64,000 nucleotides of DNA. Origin: Mesorhizobium sp. INR15. GTDB taxonomy: Bacteria > Pseudomonadota > Alphaproteobacteria > Rhizobiales > Rhizobiaceae. The translations under genes and the position numbers were made by a program. How positions within the stretch are numbered: the first letter of the stretch is position 1; each line of letters opens with the position of its first letter. A model generated the notes under the pieces. That model had not been told where the DNA came from. It was given only the letters and a program-made list of their open reading frames with translations, and ran no database searches. The DNA lies in NCBI RefSeq assembly GCF_015500075.1, contig NZ_CP045499.1:1-64000 (forward strand), written 5' to 3'. This document shows, piece by piece, positions 8,902-18,277 of this stretch.

Positions 8902-9493
8902 CCGAACAGCCAGCGAAACACTACCGGTTGGCGGGTCCGGAACTGTTTCCACCGCGTGGTGGGGAATGGCCTGCCTCATCGCGACCGAGGCAATCCTGTT
9001 TGTCTATCTGATTTTCAGCTACGTCTATCTCGGCTCGCAGCAGACCGGTCCCTGGCCGCCATCGGGACCGCCGAGCCTGAAGCTCGTGATCCCCAACACC
9101 GTTATCTTGGTCGCCAGCAGCTTCGTGGTCGCCTGGGGCCAAAGCCAATTCCGGCAGACCGGGAACAGCCTCAGATTTGCGCTGGCGCTGGCAGGGACGA
9201 TAATCCTTGGCTCCGCCTTCATCATCATTCAGGCCTTCGAATGGGCGGGAAAAGGCATCGTGCTCTCGACCAGTGCATATAGCTCCGCGTTCTTCATTCT
9301 CACCGGCGTGCATATGGCGCACGTCGCGGTGGGACTACTGATCCTGACGATGCTTCTGGTCTGGACGCTTATGGGCCGGTTCAGGGGCGTGCATCACGAG
9401 CATATCGCACTTGGCGCGCTCTACTGGCACTTCGTCGATGTGGTATGGATCGTTGTCTTCATCACCGCCTATGTGGTCCCTCAATTCTCATGA
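8894..9493 (+). CDS. coxC: cytochrome c oxidase subunit III
   Basis: 199 residues with about five membrane helices, the short form of subunit III found in caa3 and quinol oxidases. Recognisable family stretches are the N-terminal WWGMACLIATEA helix, GVHMAHVAVGL, and the C-terminal YWHFVDVVWIVVF. It overlaps the end of coxA by 8 bp. Subunit III stabilises the core of the enzyme. The stop overlaps the next ATG. Confidence 0.92.
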   Translation: MTDRTASETLPVGGSGTVSTAWWGMACLIATEAILFVYLIFSYVYLGSQQTGPWPPSGPPSLKLVIPNTVILVASSFVVAWGQSQFRQTGNSLRFALALAGTIILGSAFIIIQAFEWAGKGIVLSTSAYSSAFFILTGVHMAHVAVGLLILTMLLVWTLMGRFRGVHHEHIALGALYWHFVDVVWIVVFITAYVVPQFS

Positions 9494-9936
9494 GCGCGCT
9501 GCACCCCCTTGCCAAGCGAGTTCAGCACCCTGCGCCTCTGCGCCATGTCGCGCCTTACCGTCTGGTCCTGGCGGGGCTTTTCGCGGCACCGGGAGCGTGG
9601 CTATTGCAATTGCTGGTTTCATATTTTCTAAACGGCGATCGTTGCCCTAAAGCCCCCGCCGCTGCGATCATACCGTTCCTCACTGTGCCCACTGCAATCA
9701 TCGCGGTGATTGCAGTGGCAATCTGTCTCTTTGGATTGTTCTCCGCGCACCGAACATGGCGGCTTACTCGAGCGGAAGCTCCCGGTGACCATCATGAGGC
9801 ATTGACGGCGGGGGCTGGCCGAACCCGATTCCTTGGGCTTTGCGGCCTTGTTTCGAGTTCCATCTTTCTCGCCGGCGCTCTGTTCGCGCTGCTCGTCCCT
9901 TATCTGGTCTCGCCATGCGTCGTCCCCTTTTTCTGA
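9490..9936 (+). CDS. small membrane protein of the oxidase operon
   Basis: 148 residues with about three hydrophobic segments (roughly residues 20-40, 58-78 and 118-140); I do not recognise a named family. It begins at an ATG overlapping the coxC stop and ends inside the start of ctaG, so it is embedded in the oxidase operon. A subunit IV-like or assembly role is possible but is inference from position only. Apart from cysteine pairs at the ends there is no visible metal or heme motif. Confidence 0.75.
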   Translation: MSALHPLAKRVQHPAPLRHVAPYRLVLAGLFAAPGAWLLQLLVSYFLNGDRCPKAPAAAIIPFLTVPTAIIAVIAVAICLFGLFSAHRTWRLTRAEAPGDHHEALTAGAGRTRFLGLCGLVSSSIFLAGALFALLVPYLVSPCVVPFF

Positions 9937-10781
9937 CTGCGGCAGTGGCGGGAATCGCCAGCCCCGCATTTGCTCGCGAATCCGGCTCGGCCCTCTGGAC
10001 TTCATGGTTTGGAGATCCACTGGTGGAGACGCTGATTGCCATTCTGATGGCGCTGTATCTGACGGGGCTCGTGACAATGCTCTCGAGCCGACATCCGAAA
10101 TGGGCGGTCAGCAAGCCTAGGGTGCTGGCGTTTTTTGCTGCTGTTCTAGCTCTTGTTTTAGCACTTCTGTCACCTGTCGACGCGCTTTCGGAAGAGCTGT
10201 TTTCGGTCCACATGTTTCAACATCTGCTGCTCATTCTCGCGGTTGCGCCGCTCCTCGCATATTCGAATAGCCATCTTGTCATTTTGCGAGCGTTTCCAAT
10301 TTCAACCAGGCGTTATATCGGGCAGGCAATCGCCGCATTCCCGGGCATGAAACAAGCAGCCCACAAGGAGGTTGCCGCCTGGATAGCCGCAGGCTTCTTC
10401 GTTGTCACGATGTGGTTCTGGCACATTCCAGCGGCCTATGATTGGGCTCTTGGCAACGAAGCCGTCCACGTTTGTGAACACGTCACGCTTTTGGTGGCCG
10501 CCACGTTTTTCTGGCGCGTGGTACTCACCAGTGGCAAGCGACGCCTCAGCCCAGCAATGGCGGTCGTCCTCGTCTCATTGGTCGGCATACAAGGCTCGTT
10601 CCTTTCGGCGTTGATTATGTTTGCTCCTCATCCGCTTTACGCTGCCTATTCCGGCAATGGGCTTGACGACCAGGTACTGGCCGGCGTGCTGATGTGCATC
10701 CCTGCGTCTTTCGTCTATCTCGGCAGCACCATCTGGGCATTGTCGCGTATGTTGGGAAACAGTCGCACCCATGTCAGATAG
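9915..10781 (+). CDS. ctaG: caa3 oxidase assembly factor CtaG
   Basis: 288 residues, polytopic with about seven membrane segments, of the caa3_CtaG family. This is a membrane protein needed for making caa3 oxidases and is unrelated to the copper chaperone Cox11 that shares the name. Family features seen are SVHMFQHLLLILAVAPLL, MWFWHIPAAYDWAL and HVCEHVTLL, whose histidines and cysteine could bind copper. The ATG at 9915 overlaps the preceding gene by 22 bp. Confidence 0.88.
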   Translation: MRRPLFLTAAVAGIASPAFARESGSALWTSWFGDPLVETLIAILMALYLTGLVTMLSSRHPKWAVSKPRVLAFFAAVLALVLALLSPVDALSEELFSVHMFQHLLLILAVAPLLAYSNSHLVILRAFPISTRRYIGQAIAAFPGMKQAAHKEVAAWIAAGFFVVTMWFWHIPAAYDWALGNEAVHVCEHVTLLVAATFFWRVVLTSGKRRLSPAMAVVLVSLVGIQGSFLSALIMFAPHPLYAAYSGNGLDDQVLAGVLMCIPASFVYLGSTIWALSRMLGNSRTHVR

Positions 10782-10799
10782 CATCGAGCCCGAGGCATC

Positions 10800-11693
10800 A
10801 TGGTGAATATAGGCGCCCGCTGGAAATGGTCGATCGCGGCGGTGGCCCTTTTGGGGTTGGCCACAGCAACCTATTTTTTGAAGCCCGTCACGGGACCCCC
10901 ACGCAACTTGGCGCTGGCGGGCGACGCCGCCCGCGGCGCATATATAATCCGTCTCGCCGGGTGCGGTTCGTGTCACACGGACCACGAAAACAGCGGCGCG
11001 GCACTTTCCGGCGGCAAACCATTGACGACACCGTTTGGAACATTTTATCCGCCCAACATCACGCCGGATAAGCAAACCGGCATAGGAAACTGGACGCTCG
11101 CGCAATTTTCCGATGCGCTGAGCAACGGCAATAGCCCAAGGGGAAATCTGTACCCCGTCTTCCCCTACAATGATTTGACGCTGATGAGCGATCAAGACGT
11201 TGTTGATCTCTACGCGGCCGTCATGGCGACGCCTGCGATTGCCCACACGACGCCGCCCAATCGAGTGATCTTCCCTTTCAATATTCGGCTTCTGGTTTCT
11301 GGATGGAAGAACCTCTTCTTCTCACCGCATCGCTATCACGACGATCCGTCCCATTCGGCGTCCTGGAACCGCGGCGCTTACCTTGCCAACGGCCTCACGC
11401 ATTGCGTGGCCTGTCACTCGCCGCTCAACGCGCTCGGTGCGGTTACTAGCGGCAAGAGGTTCACCGGAAATTCCGGCGGCGGTCCCGGAGGAAAAGCGCC
11501 ACCACTCACAGTGCTTGCACTGCTACAGGACGGTTATACGAGAGACAGCTTCGCGGAAACCCTCAAAACAGGTCTAACTCCCAACGCCGGCAAGGTGGGC
11601 GGCGAAATGGGATTGGTGATTTCCGACGAAACTTCACATTGGACGGATGATGATCGCAAGGCAGTCGCCGATTATCTCTTGAATTTGAAATAG
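10800..11693 (+). CDS. diheme cytochrome c
   Basis: 297 residues with an N-terminal membrane anchor (about residues 9-26) and two cytochrome c domains, with heme motifs CGSCH near residue 55 and CVACH near residue 203. It resembles the cytochrome subunits of membrane alcohol and gluconate dehydrogenases, which usually have three hemes; here there are two. It is the last gene of the PQQ-oxidase run, 18 bp after ctaG, and could be a second electron carrier between the quinoprotein dehydrogenase and the oxidase. Confidence 0.9.
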   Translation: MVNIGARWKWSIAAVALLGLATATYFLKPVTGPPRNLALAGDAARGAYIIRLAGCGSCHTDHENSGAALSGGKPLTTPFGTFYPPNITPDKQTGIGNWTLAQFSDALSNGNSPRGNLYPVFPYNDLTLMSDQDVVDLYAAVMATPAIAHTTPPNRVIFPFNIRLLVSGWKNLFFSPHRYHDDPSHSASWNRGAYLANGLTHCVACHSPLNALGAVTSGKRFTGNSGGGPGGKAPPLTVLALLQDGYTRDSFAETLKTGLTPNAGKVGGEMGLVISDETSHWTDDDRKAVADYLLNLK

Positions 11694-12082
11694 GCCGCAG
11701 TCCAAGTTGGCTTCGTAAGAACCCAAAAACGAAAAACCCCATCCACTGTTTTCAACAGGAGGGGGTCAACGTCACACCTCCATGGCTGCATGCTTAGCCA
11801 ATCATCACTTTAGTCGGGGGTTTCGCTAGATTCCGGACGTTGGTAATGGGCCGTTGATGTCAAGGGCTTTGGGACGAGCGCGGTCGGCCGCCAGCCGGAT
11901 TGGATCAACTTAACCGAAGAGCGCGGAAAGCAGCGAACGTTCGACCACACCATTCGCAATGGTGCCAGCCCGCCACGGGTCGAATAGTGAAAAAGCCCAC
12001 CGTGCCGTGGCCGGGGTCGGCGCGCTAAGCGGCAAAATGGGATAGACGACTTGAACTCAGTGGCTCAGGTAAGGTCTGGAAT

Positions 12083-12155
12083 TTTCGATGCCGACAGGCT
12101 GGCCGCCGACATAAATACCGATTTCGTCTCGCATGGCATGACCGACGCCGCGCCA
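12083..12155 (+). pseudogene. fossil of an AI-2E transporter C-terminal domain
   Basis: One frame reads a stretch containing LAADINTDFVSHGM. This closely parallels LATDINADFIAHGM in the AI-2E family gene at about 48.7 kb in this window, and the DNA is visibly similar too. No start or other domain is present. The rest of the gene-free stretch from 11694 to 12308 shows nothing else I can identify. Confidence 0.5.
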
Positions 12156-12308
12156 AAGCCTTGTCGGCATTCCGAAAGAAGATACCGTTTGTGAATTTTT
12201 CGCAACGATTTCGCAACGGCTTCACGACTCGCTGAAACTGAGTTCACGTTTGTCGACGCTGATCAAGTTCGCCTACCATATTGGGGAGCATAAGGATTTG
12301 TGGGGCGG

Positions 12309-13709
12309 TCATGCGGCACTGGCTATTACTCTGTGCTCCTGACTGTCGTTGACCATGCCTGGATACCATTGCCGGAAGGTCGAGTGCAGGGAGCCGTCAA
12401 GGGTTTGGGTGCGGGTTTGCAGCAAGAGATGCGCGCCGACTTTGCTCCATTGCATCTGCTGTTTCTTGGCGAACCGCTTGGAGATAACGGCATTGACGGT
12501 CGCCTCGACGAAAGCCGAGGAGATGCGTTCGCCGGACCGGTAGCGCTCGCCATAATTGATCAGGCTCGTACTGTTGGAGGCGATGTAGACCTGGAACTCA
12601 CCGATAGCGGTCAGGAACTTGCGCATATTCGGATAGTCTGTGTCGATGCCTTCCGCATCGAATTGCAAGTCGGCGATTTCGTCGCGGGCCCGGTACGTAT
12701 TTCCGTGCCAGAGATACCATTTGATCTTGCGTAGAGCTTCAAGCATGTCTTGTCCGGCCTGCTCGTCGTGATTTTCGAGTCCCTGCGCGAACTGGCGAAG
12801 GACCGTGATGCGCATGGTGATATGGAACCAGTCGAGGACGTGCTCACTGGCCGGCGCGATCATCTCGGCGAGCGATCGGACCTCGTCGCCGCCATCTGTG
12901 ATGAAAGTAATATCCTGATTCGCCTGCACGCCCTGCTTTTTGAGATGATCGAGGATGCGCCGCTGCGGCTTACGGTCGTAGCCGTGGACGAAACCAATGT
13001 AGCGTGGATCACCGTCTTCGGGCAGCGAGCGGCCGACGATCAGCTCGAAGTTCTTCTTCCGGTCTTTGCGGTCGCGGATGTATCCGCCATCCAGACCTAT
13101 GACGATGCGGCCATCCGGAATGGGGAGGTTCATCCAGTCGCGCGGGCAAGCATCCTGCATGAAGGAGACTCTTTCTTCCGTCAGCTCCCGCTCGATACGG
13201 CGGGCCGAGCGCAACGCATGCTGCCGAACCGTCGTGGCATTGGCGCCGCAAGTGATCGGCAGAACGTCGGCCAGCAATTCGGCTGCGGCAGCATAGGGCA
13301 CGAGCGAGGCCCATCGGGTCTCCAGATAGAGGCGTTCGGGCGCGATATGGTCGGGGATCAGTTTCCGTAGAGGTGAGATTGTTGTGGGGCCGTTTCCTGT
13401 GGCCATCGGGGGCAGGTAATAGCGCGGGCTCTTCAGCCGCACGTCGCCGAACAGAGTGTGGAAAGTGACGGGATAACTTCCCTTGCTGCGCAGGCGGCGA
13501 CCATCAAGATCGCGGTTTTCCTGGAGCCACAATTCCACCTGCGTCTCCACCAGCGCCTGCTGCAGCTTCGCCAGAAGGGTCTTCGCCTCAGATAGCGACA
13601 GACCGAGGTCCTCAGCCCCTTTCGTCTCTTTCACCAGATAGGCGACCGTTTCGGTTGCGAGCGGCACGCCGTTGTCGTCCATCATCTGCAATACCAGTCG
13701 CGCCCGCAT
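12309..13709 (-). CDS. ISKra4 family transposase
   Basis: 466 residues from the ATG at 13709 (frame open a further 20 residues upstream). The start MRARLVLQMMDDNG, the KSPRYYLPP stretch and the central IGLDGGYIRDRK and DWFHITMRI motifs are those of ISKra4 (ISAzba1-like) DDE transposases. The gene looks intact. A pRiA4b ORF-3 family gene follows upstream on the same strand, a passenger often seen with these elements. A broken relative lies at 29.1-29.9 kb. Element ends were not found by eye. Confidence 0.85.
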   Translation of the reverse strand: MRARLVLQMMDDNGVPLATETVAYLVKETKGAEDLGLSLSEAKTLLAKLQQALVETQVELWLQENRDLDGRRLRSKGSYPVTFHTLFGDVRLKSPRYYLPPMATGNGPTTISPLRKLIPDHIAPERLYLETRWASLVPYAAAAELLADVLPITCGANATTVRQHALRSARRIERELTEERVSFMQDACPRDWMNLPIPDGRIVIGLDGGYIRDRKDRKKNFELIVGRSLPEDGDPRYIGFVHGYDRKPQRRILDHLKKQGVQANQDITFITDGGDEVRSLAEMIAPASEHVLDWFHITMRITVLRQFAQGLENHDEQAGQDMLEALRKIKWYLWHGNTYRARDEIADLQFDAEGIDTDYPNMRKFLTAIGEFQVYIASNSTSLINYGERYRSGERISSAFVEATVNAVISKRFAKKQQMQWSKVGAHLLLQTRTQTLDGSLHSTFRQWYPGMVNDSQEHRVIASAA

Positions 13710-13969
13710 GTCATCACTCCAAGATCGAGTTTTCCAGAATGGCCGAAGTGGAAAACCTGATGCCTGCAAAACATCCGTTTGCGCTCTTCGGCCGTGCTGG
13801 AAACAGTGATATCGAATACGGGTTACCGCCGTGCTCCTGCGCCGGAAATTCGATCAGGGTTGCGGATCCGGCCGCACGAGCGTTGCTTACGGAGATCCAG
13901 CCCGATCGCGGTGATGATGTGGCCCCCTGGCGGTCGACCTGCTTTCGAAAGATCGAGACGCCAGAACCC

Positions 13970-14695
13970 TCACATCTGCTGATGCATAAGGTTGAGATGT
14001 TCACCCTGTTGCAGGCATTCATTCGTTTTCCGGCGTTCGAAGCGGTCTCCCAGCCAGCTTGCGCGCTCCTTCAGCCTCCCCAGCGAGGCGCGAAGTTCCT
14101 CGGCGTGGTCTGGATCGTCCAGCACGGCAAGGGATTTCGTTTCGGCGACTTCCCGCAGAAAATCCGTCGTGATCTCCAGGTCGTTCATTGTCTCGTAGCC
14201 GAAGGCGTTGTCCTGCCGCCACATCCAGGCTTCCGGCCCACCGCAGTCTTCCTTCGGGCAGTCGCCGTCTCCTCCCTTGCATGCCGGATAGTGAGCGCCA
14301 GGTTTGACTGGCTGGCGCTCCTCCAGCCGGATCTCGTGCTTCCAGGGAATGTTGAGGTCGTATTCGTACAGGAACCGGCTGCCTTTGCGCAGCTTCAATT
14401 CGCCAAGCGTCATGGTCGGGGAACGGGCACCCGTCTCCCACGAGCCGTACCGCGCCGTGTGAATGATGAATTGGTAAAGGTGGATGCCCTCCCATCCCAT
14501 CACGACCTGAAGGACGCCATGAAATTCGCGCAGCGTCGTCGTCGAGGCAACCTGAACCCGACGCCACACCATCGGGTTCACGTTATTTAGCCAGACGCGG
14601 AACTGCAGGATGAAAACCTCATCCTCCGAGGCTGCCGCCTTTCCGACAGTTTTCCTTGCTGCCCGTTTTGCGCTCTTCACACCCGCCGATCCCAT
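13970..14695 (-). CDS. pRiA4b ORF-3 family protein
   Basis: 241 residues. The central part (about residues 25-190) matches the PRiA4_ORF3 family: VWLNNVNPMVWRRVQV, TLREFHGVLQVVMGWEG, HLYQF, and CKGGDGDCPKEDCGG with clustered cysteines that could bind zinc. The biochemical role of the family is unknown. It is often a passenger of ISKra4 and related elements, and here it lies 260 bp upstream of an ISKra4 transposase on the same strand. The N-terminus is Lys/Arg/Ala-rich. Confidence 0.8.
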   Translation of the reverse strand: MGSAGVKSAKRAARKTVGKAAASEDEVFILQFRVWLNNVNPMVWRRVQVASTTTLREFHGVLQVVMGWEGIHLYQFIIHTARYGSWETGARSPTMTLGELKLRKGSRFLYEYDLNIPWKHEIRLEERQPVKPGAHYPACKGGDGDCPKEDCGGPEAWMWRQDNAFGYETMNDLEITTDFLREVAETKSLAVLDDPDHAEELRASLGRLKERASWLGDRFERRKTNECLQQGEHLNLMHQQM

Positions 14696-14744
14696 CGAAA
14701 TTCAACGGGGACGGCATACTTCGTTTAACCATGCCCCACAAATC

Positions 14745-14901
14745 CTCATGCTCCCAAGTTCCACCCGACTTGCCGCTAGCCTAGCAAAGGTGAAAAGCGC
14801 CAGGATGATCGCGAGTTGATAGAGCGACCAAAGTTGCGCAAGTTCAGCAAGCTGGACCTGGAGCCAAGCCAGAATCTCGAAAACCAACCCTTTGATGTCC
14901 A
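14745..14901 (-). pseudogene. N-terminal fragment of an MscS-type channel
   Basis: From an ATG at 14901 the frame reads MDIKGLVFEILAWLQVQL, then AELAQLWSLYQLAIILALF and LAASRVE. This resembles the first 50 residues of rhizobial mechanosensitive (MscS family) channel proteins. The rest of the gene is absent, cut off at the ISKra4 passenger side. The resemblance is by eye and moderate. Confidence 0.4.
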
Positions 14902-14985
14902 TGCCGCAGTTTAGACGGGATGGCACGGCCGGCAAGCAAGTTGGAAAAACGTCCTTGCATGGAAGTGGTCGATCTCGATCGAACG

Positions 14986-15215
14986 CAGCTCTTTTCGTTC
15001 CCGGCGAACACGTGGCAACGATTTGGCTGGTGGCATCAACATTCCTACCTAAAACCCCAGTCGATCCGAAATCGACGTTCTGAGTGACAAGCAGGCAATT
15101 TTTCAGGATTGTTGCCGTGACGTTAAAACCTGGTTTTGCAATGGTGCCGAAACCGAAATTGCAGCCTTGGCCATCATTGTAGCGATATCGGATCTCCACT
15201 TGGCTGTCGCAGGTG
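14986..15215 (-). pseudogene. spore coat protein U domain fragment
   Basis: The frame contains GFNVTATILKNCLLVTQNVDFG, then VDATSQIVATCSPGT. These are the core strands and the two cysteines of an SCPU (spore coat U) domain, an exported fimbria-like family. Sequence similarity fades abruptly on both sides and no signal peptide is seen, so this is a remnant. The neighbouring stretch from 15216 to 15530 holds nothing else I can name. Confidence 0.5.
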
Positions 15216-15654
15216 GGTGGAAGGCGGCGACGCCGACGCCGACTGTCCACCAAAAGCCCTCCATAAATCAGCTTGCTTCCGGAGGCACTTCCACCAAAGC
15301 CTATCGTCAAACCGAAAACCGGGGGCCCCGGGCCTGGTAAGGCGTAAGACCGTATGTCGGCTTCTGCCGATGAGGTGGCTCGCCCTCCACTGCGCGTCCG
15401 AGGGTTGCTCGGACGAGCCGAGCCCATCCTCACCACAGGAGGACATACGGCCTTACGGTAAGGCCATGGATCAGACCCTCAGACGCTGGTTCTGGCAGCG
15501 TCCAGGTAAAGCTGATAGTCCAGACTATCGGTGCCGCCAGCCGATGCACTGGTTGGTCAACTTGAAGCGATCGATGCCACGGTGATCGCGCAATTTCTTT
15601 TCGCTTCTCAAAGTGCCCTTCCAACGACTATCGAACAAGTCGCGAGGCTCGGGC

Positions 15655-15845
15655 GTTATAATTGGCTCGTGCGCTCGAAGAAATGGTCGAGCCTGAGAGC
15701 ATGGGGCATGGCGATAGCCAAGCGCCGCGGCATGGCGCGGGCGCGCGTGGCCGTGGCCCGCAAGCTGGCGGTCATCCTGCACCGCATGTGGGCCGACGCG
15801 ACCGAATTCCGCTTTGGAAAGGAGCCTGCCGCCCTGGCGGCGTGA
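15655..15845 (+). pseudogene. IS110 family transposase, C-terminal fragment
   Basis: Reads SKKWSSLRAWGMAIAKRR, then ARARVAVARKLAVILHRMW and FRFGKEPA, the conserved C-terminal end of IS110/IS1111 transposases. The DEDD catalytic N-terminal half is missing. The following 250 bp (to about 16090) resembles the non-coding 3' tail of such elements. Other IS110 scraps lie at about 41.0 and 46.7 kb. Confidence 0.65.
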
Positions 15846-16147
15846 ACGGCCAAGAACATCGAAGGAGCACAAGCAGAGCTTTCGCCCGAACGGGCGATGC
15901 CCGGATCGTTCCGTGGGGACGATGGGCGAGGCGATCTCGTTGAGAGTCCCGAACCTGCCGCCAAACCGGGCAAGGTCGTGAAACAGATTGAGACGCCTCG
16001 CTCTCCTGACCCCATCATGCGGCGGCCAAAGGCGCCGACCGCGAAGAGAAGCGAGTGACCTGCGGAACGGCCCAGGAAAAAAAGTAAAGGAGCACCTTGA
16101 CCTCACCCACCCCAATCAGAGAGGGCTCTTTGCTCGACTTTGTACGT

Positions 16148-17404
16148 TTAGGTGGCGAAGCACAGGGCTTGCGCCATTCGCAGAATGCGCTCTGGCGGGA
16201 TATTTTGTCGTTCCCGGTTTGGCGGGGAGTGTTGATTAATGTCGCCGATCCAGATTGCGAGGCGGACGGCGCCGATGGCGTCGCTAAACGTCAGGCTGGT
16301 TTTTCGGTACCACGCTGCGGCGTATGGGGTGGTGGTGCCGGTGAGCAGATCGCAGGCCCATAGCGATATGAAGCTGTAGAGCCCAAGCAATGCCGGGGTG
16401 GTTCGTGCAATGGCCTTGTCGGACCATTGCCGCTGGGTCTCAACGCCAAGGTGGGCACGGGTCTCGGCGAACGTGACCTCGATCTGCCAGCGGCGGACGA
16501 ACAGGGCGATGACGTCGGCGGGCTCGAGTGTGATGTCCGTGCTGAAGAAGGCTTGAGGGGCGCGTTTGCCATCGGGGTCCCGGACCAGCACCCAGCGGAT
16601 AGGCATTACCGGGGTGCCGGGCCTGTACCACAAAGCGGTATCAGACGTGATCTCGAGCGTCTTACCGTCGACATGGCCATACCAGGCGGACACGATGATC
16701 CTGGCCCAAGTCGTGGCGGGATTGGACAGGAGTGTCTTGAGCTTTGGTAGCGCTGGACCTTTTTGCGCTGGCCGGCCGACGGTGCGCGTGGTCCGCTTTG
16801 GCGGTGGCGCAAACAGGCTGGCATCCAGTCGCAGCCGGCTGATGAGCGTTGCCCTGGCAGTGATGGCATGGGCCAATTCATGGACGGCAAAGCTGCTGTC
16901 GCCCACGAAGATGATGCGGCGCCCTGGCAGCCAGCGACAGAGTTGCAGTGCGCCCTGCCGCGCCCAGTCGGTCAGCAGCTTATGGCGCCGCCCACGTTGA
17001 TGGTCGGATCGCTCGGACGGGGCAAGCAGGGTCAAGACCGGCAAGGCCTTTACCAGGCTCGTCCATGGCACCGGGGTCAGCACCATGAAGCTCAACCATC
17101 GCAGGCCACTGGCTTTGACGAAATGGCCATGGCTGGAGCGCACTGGATCCCGGTAGATGCCCCGTGCGCTGATCCGGCGTCCCCATCGGCGTTCGATGGT
17201 GTCGTCCATGCCAATGACGATGGGGCCATCGGGCACGAGCCGTTCGACCAGGAGGCCCAGCAATCGCCTGGCAATGGCACGGGGGCTCCAGCAGGCTCGG
17301 TTGAGGATCTGGTGGTAGCTTGCAAAGTTGGCCGCCTCGGCCCGGCCGGTCATGCGCAAGCAGGAGCTGACGGTCCGCTTGCCCGGCGCCAACAAAGCTC
17401 CCAT
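16148..17404 (-). CDS. IS701-like transposase, N-terminus shortened
   Basis: 418 residues of an IS4/IS701-type DDE transposase: MGALLAPGKRTVSSCLRMTG, GPIVIGMDDTIERRWG for the first Asp, FVGDSSFAVHELA for the second, and RRWQIEVTFAETRAHLG for the Glu. Relatives usually carry about 25 more residues before MGALLAPG. Here a TAG lies in frame just upstream, so the element is truncated or starts late. The terminal repeats could not be placed. Confidence 0.75.
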   Translation of the reverse strand: MGALLAPGKRTVSSCLRMTGRAEAANFASYHQILNRACWSPRAIARRLLGLLVERLVPDGPIVIGMDDTIERRWGRRISARGIYRDPVRSSHGHFVKASGLRWLSFMVLTPVPWTSLVKALPVLTLLAPSERSDHQRGRRHKLLTDWARQGALQLCRWLPGRRIIFVGDSSFAVHELAHAITARATLISRLRLDASLFAPPPKRTTRTVGRPAQKGPALPKLKTLLSNPATTWARIIVSAWYGHVDGKTLEITSDTALWYRPGTPVMPIRWVLVRDPDGKRAPQAFFSTDITLEPADVIALFVRRWQIEVTFAETRAHLGVETQRQWSDKAIARTTPALLGLYSFISLWACDLLTGTTTPYAAAWYRKTSLTFSDAIGAVRLAIWIGDINQHSPPNRERQNIPPERILRMAQALCFAT

Positions 17405-17444
17405 GACCAGGCCCGCCCGGGGCTGCGGCAGCTATGATTGCACA

Positions 17445-17729
17445 ATGGAAAAGGACGACATGGCCCTGCGCATCGAAGCGTTCGACGAGGCCAATGGCGG
17501 CGGCGTTGGCTGGTACAAGGACAAAGGTGCCTACCACCTGCACCTGCTGGCAACCGAGGCGCCGATCGCCCGTCTCAAGCCGACCGGCAGAGGCGATGAG
17601 GTCAGGATCGCCTACTGGTCACACCGGCGAAAATGGGAAGACATCGACGATATGGGCGGCTGTGTCCTGCCCCTCAATCAGGCGCTCAGCCACATCGCAA
17701 CCAACAGCCTCTTCTGGACCTGGACCTGA
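17445..17729 (+). CDS. conserved hypothetical small protein
   Basis: 94 residues from the ATG at 17445. The middle reads YKDKGAYHLHLLATEAPIA and YWSHRRKWEDI, a compact soluble protein that I know only as a conserved hypothetical. It starts 40 bp from the divergent IS701-like transposase and may be the host gene beside which the element landed. No membrane segment or cofactor motif is visible. Confidence 0.55.
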   Translation: MEKDDMALRIEAFDEANGGGVGWYKDKGAYHLHLLATEAPIARLKPTGRGDEVRIAYWSHRRKWEDIDDMGGCVLPLNQALSHIATNSLFWTWT

Positions 17730-18277
17730 CCAAAAACGTACAAAGTCGAGCTTAGGCTTCGTCCAACAGTTTTTTATCGGCGCTCGCACCATGGCGCATC
17801 TCGTTCGGCGGCTACCGCGCCGCCAATCTAAAAACCCTCTATATGCGGAGCTTCACACGACCTGACAGGTCCCAATGGTTTGGCTGCACTGGTGCGCGAG
17901 GCCGTCGCCGATCCTTTCGCACCAAACGCTGAAAAGCTCCTATCCGATCACGCATCACGCATCGCGTTGTCGGCACTGAATTTTCTCTAGGCCATGGCTC
18001 GCGCTTCGTATCAGAAAATCCGCCCCTGTCGCCCATATCGCTGGGGTGCAGGGTTTGCGGAATTAGTCGTCTGCTTCGAACCGGTTACACCCATCCCCTT
18101 ACGGCGAACTGCGGGTTTGGCCCGCCATGTCTTGATGTAGATATGGCCTACCGGCCCCGCCCCTTGGTTAACAGGCATCAAAAAGCGCTGTTGATATTGG
18201 ACACATCTCACCAACCTGAAATTTAATGTTTTGTGGGAATTTGGCGATTCAAATTGGGTCGGCGGAGCATCTGGAGT
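17730..18277. other. gene-free stretch
   Basis: No supportable gene. All long open frames here are antisense or lack family features. A short frame near 17880-17990 reads GLAALVREAVADPFAPN but ends quickly and cannot be assigned. Confidence 0.4.

Noticed and set aside
13655..14590. 311-codon plus-strand frame
   Set aside because: Antisense to the pRiA4b ORF-3 gene and the ISKra4 start.
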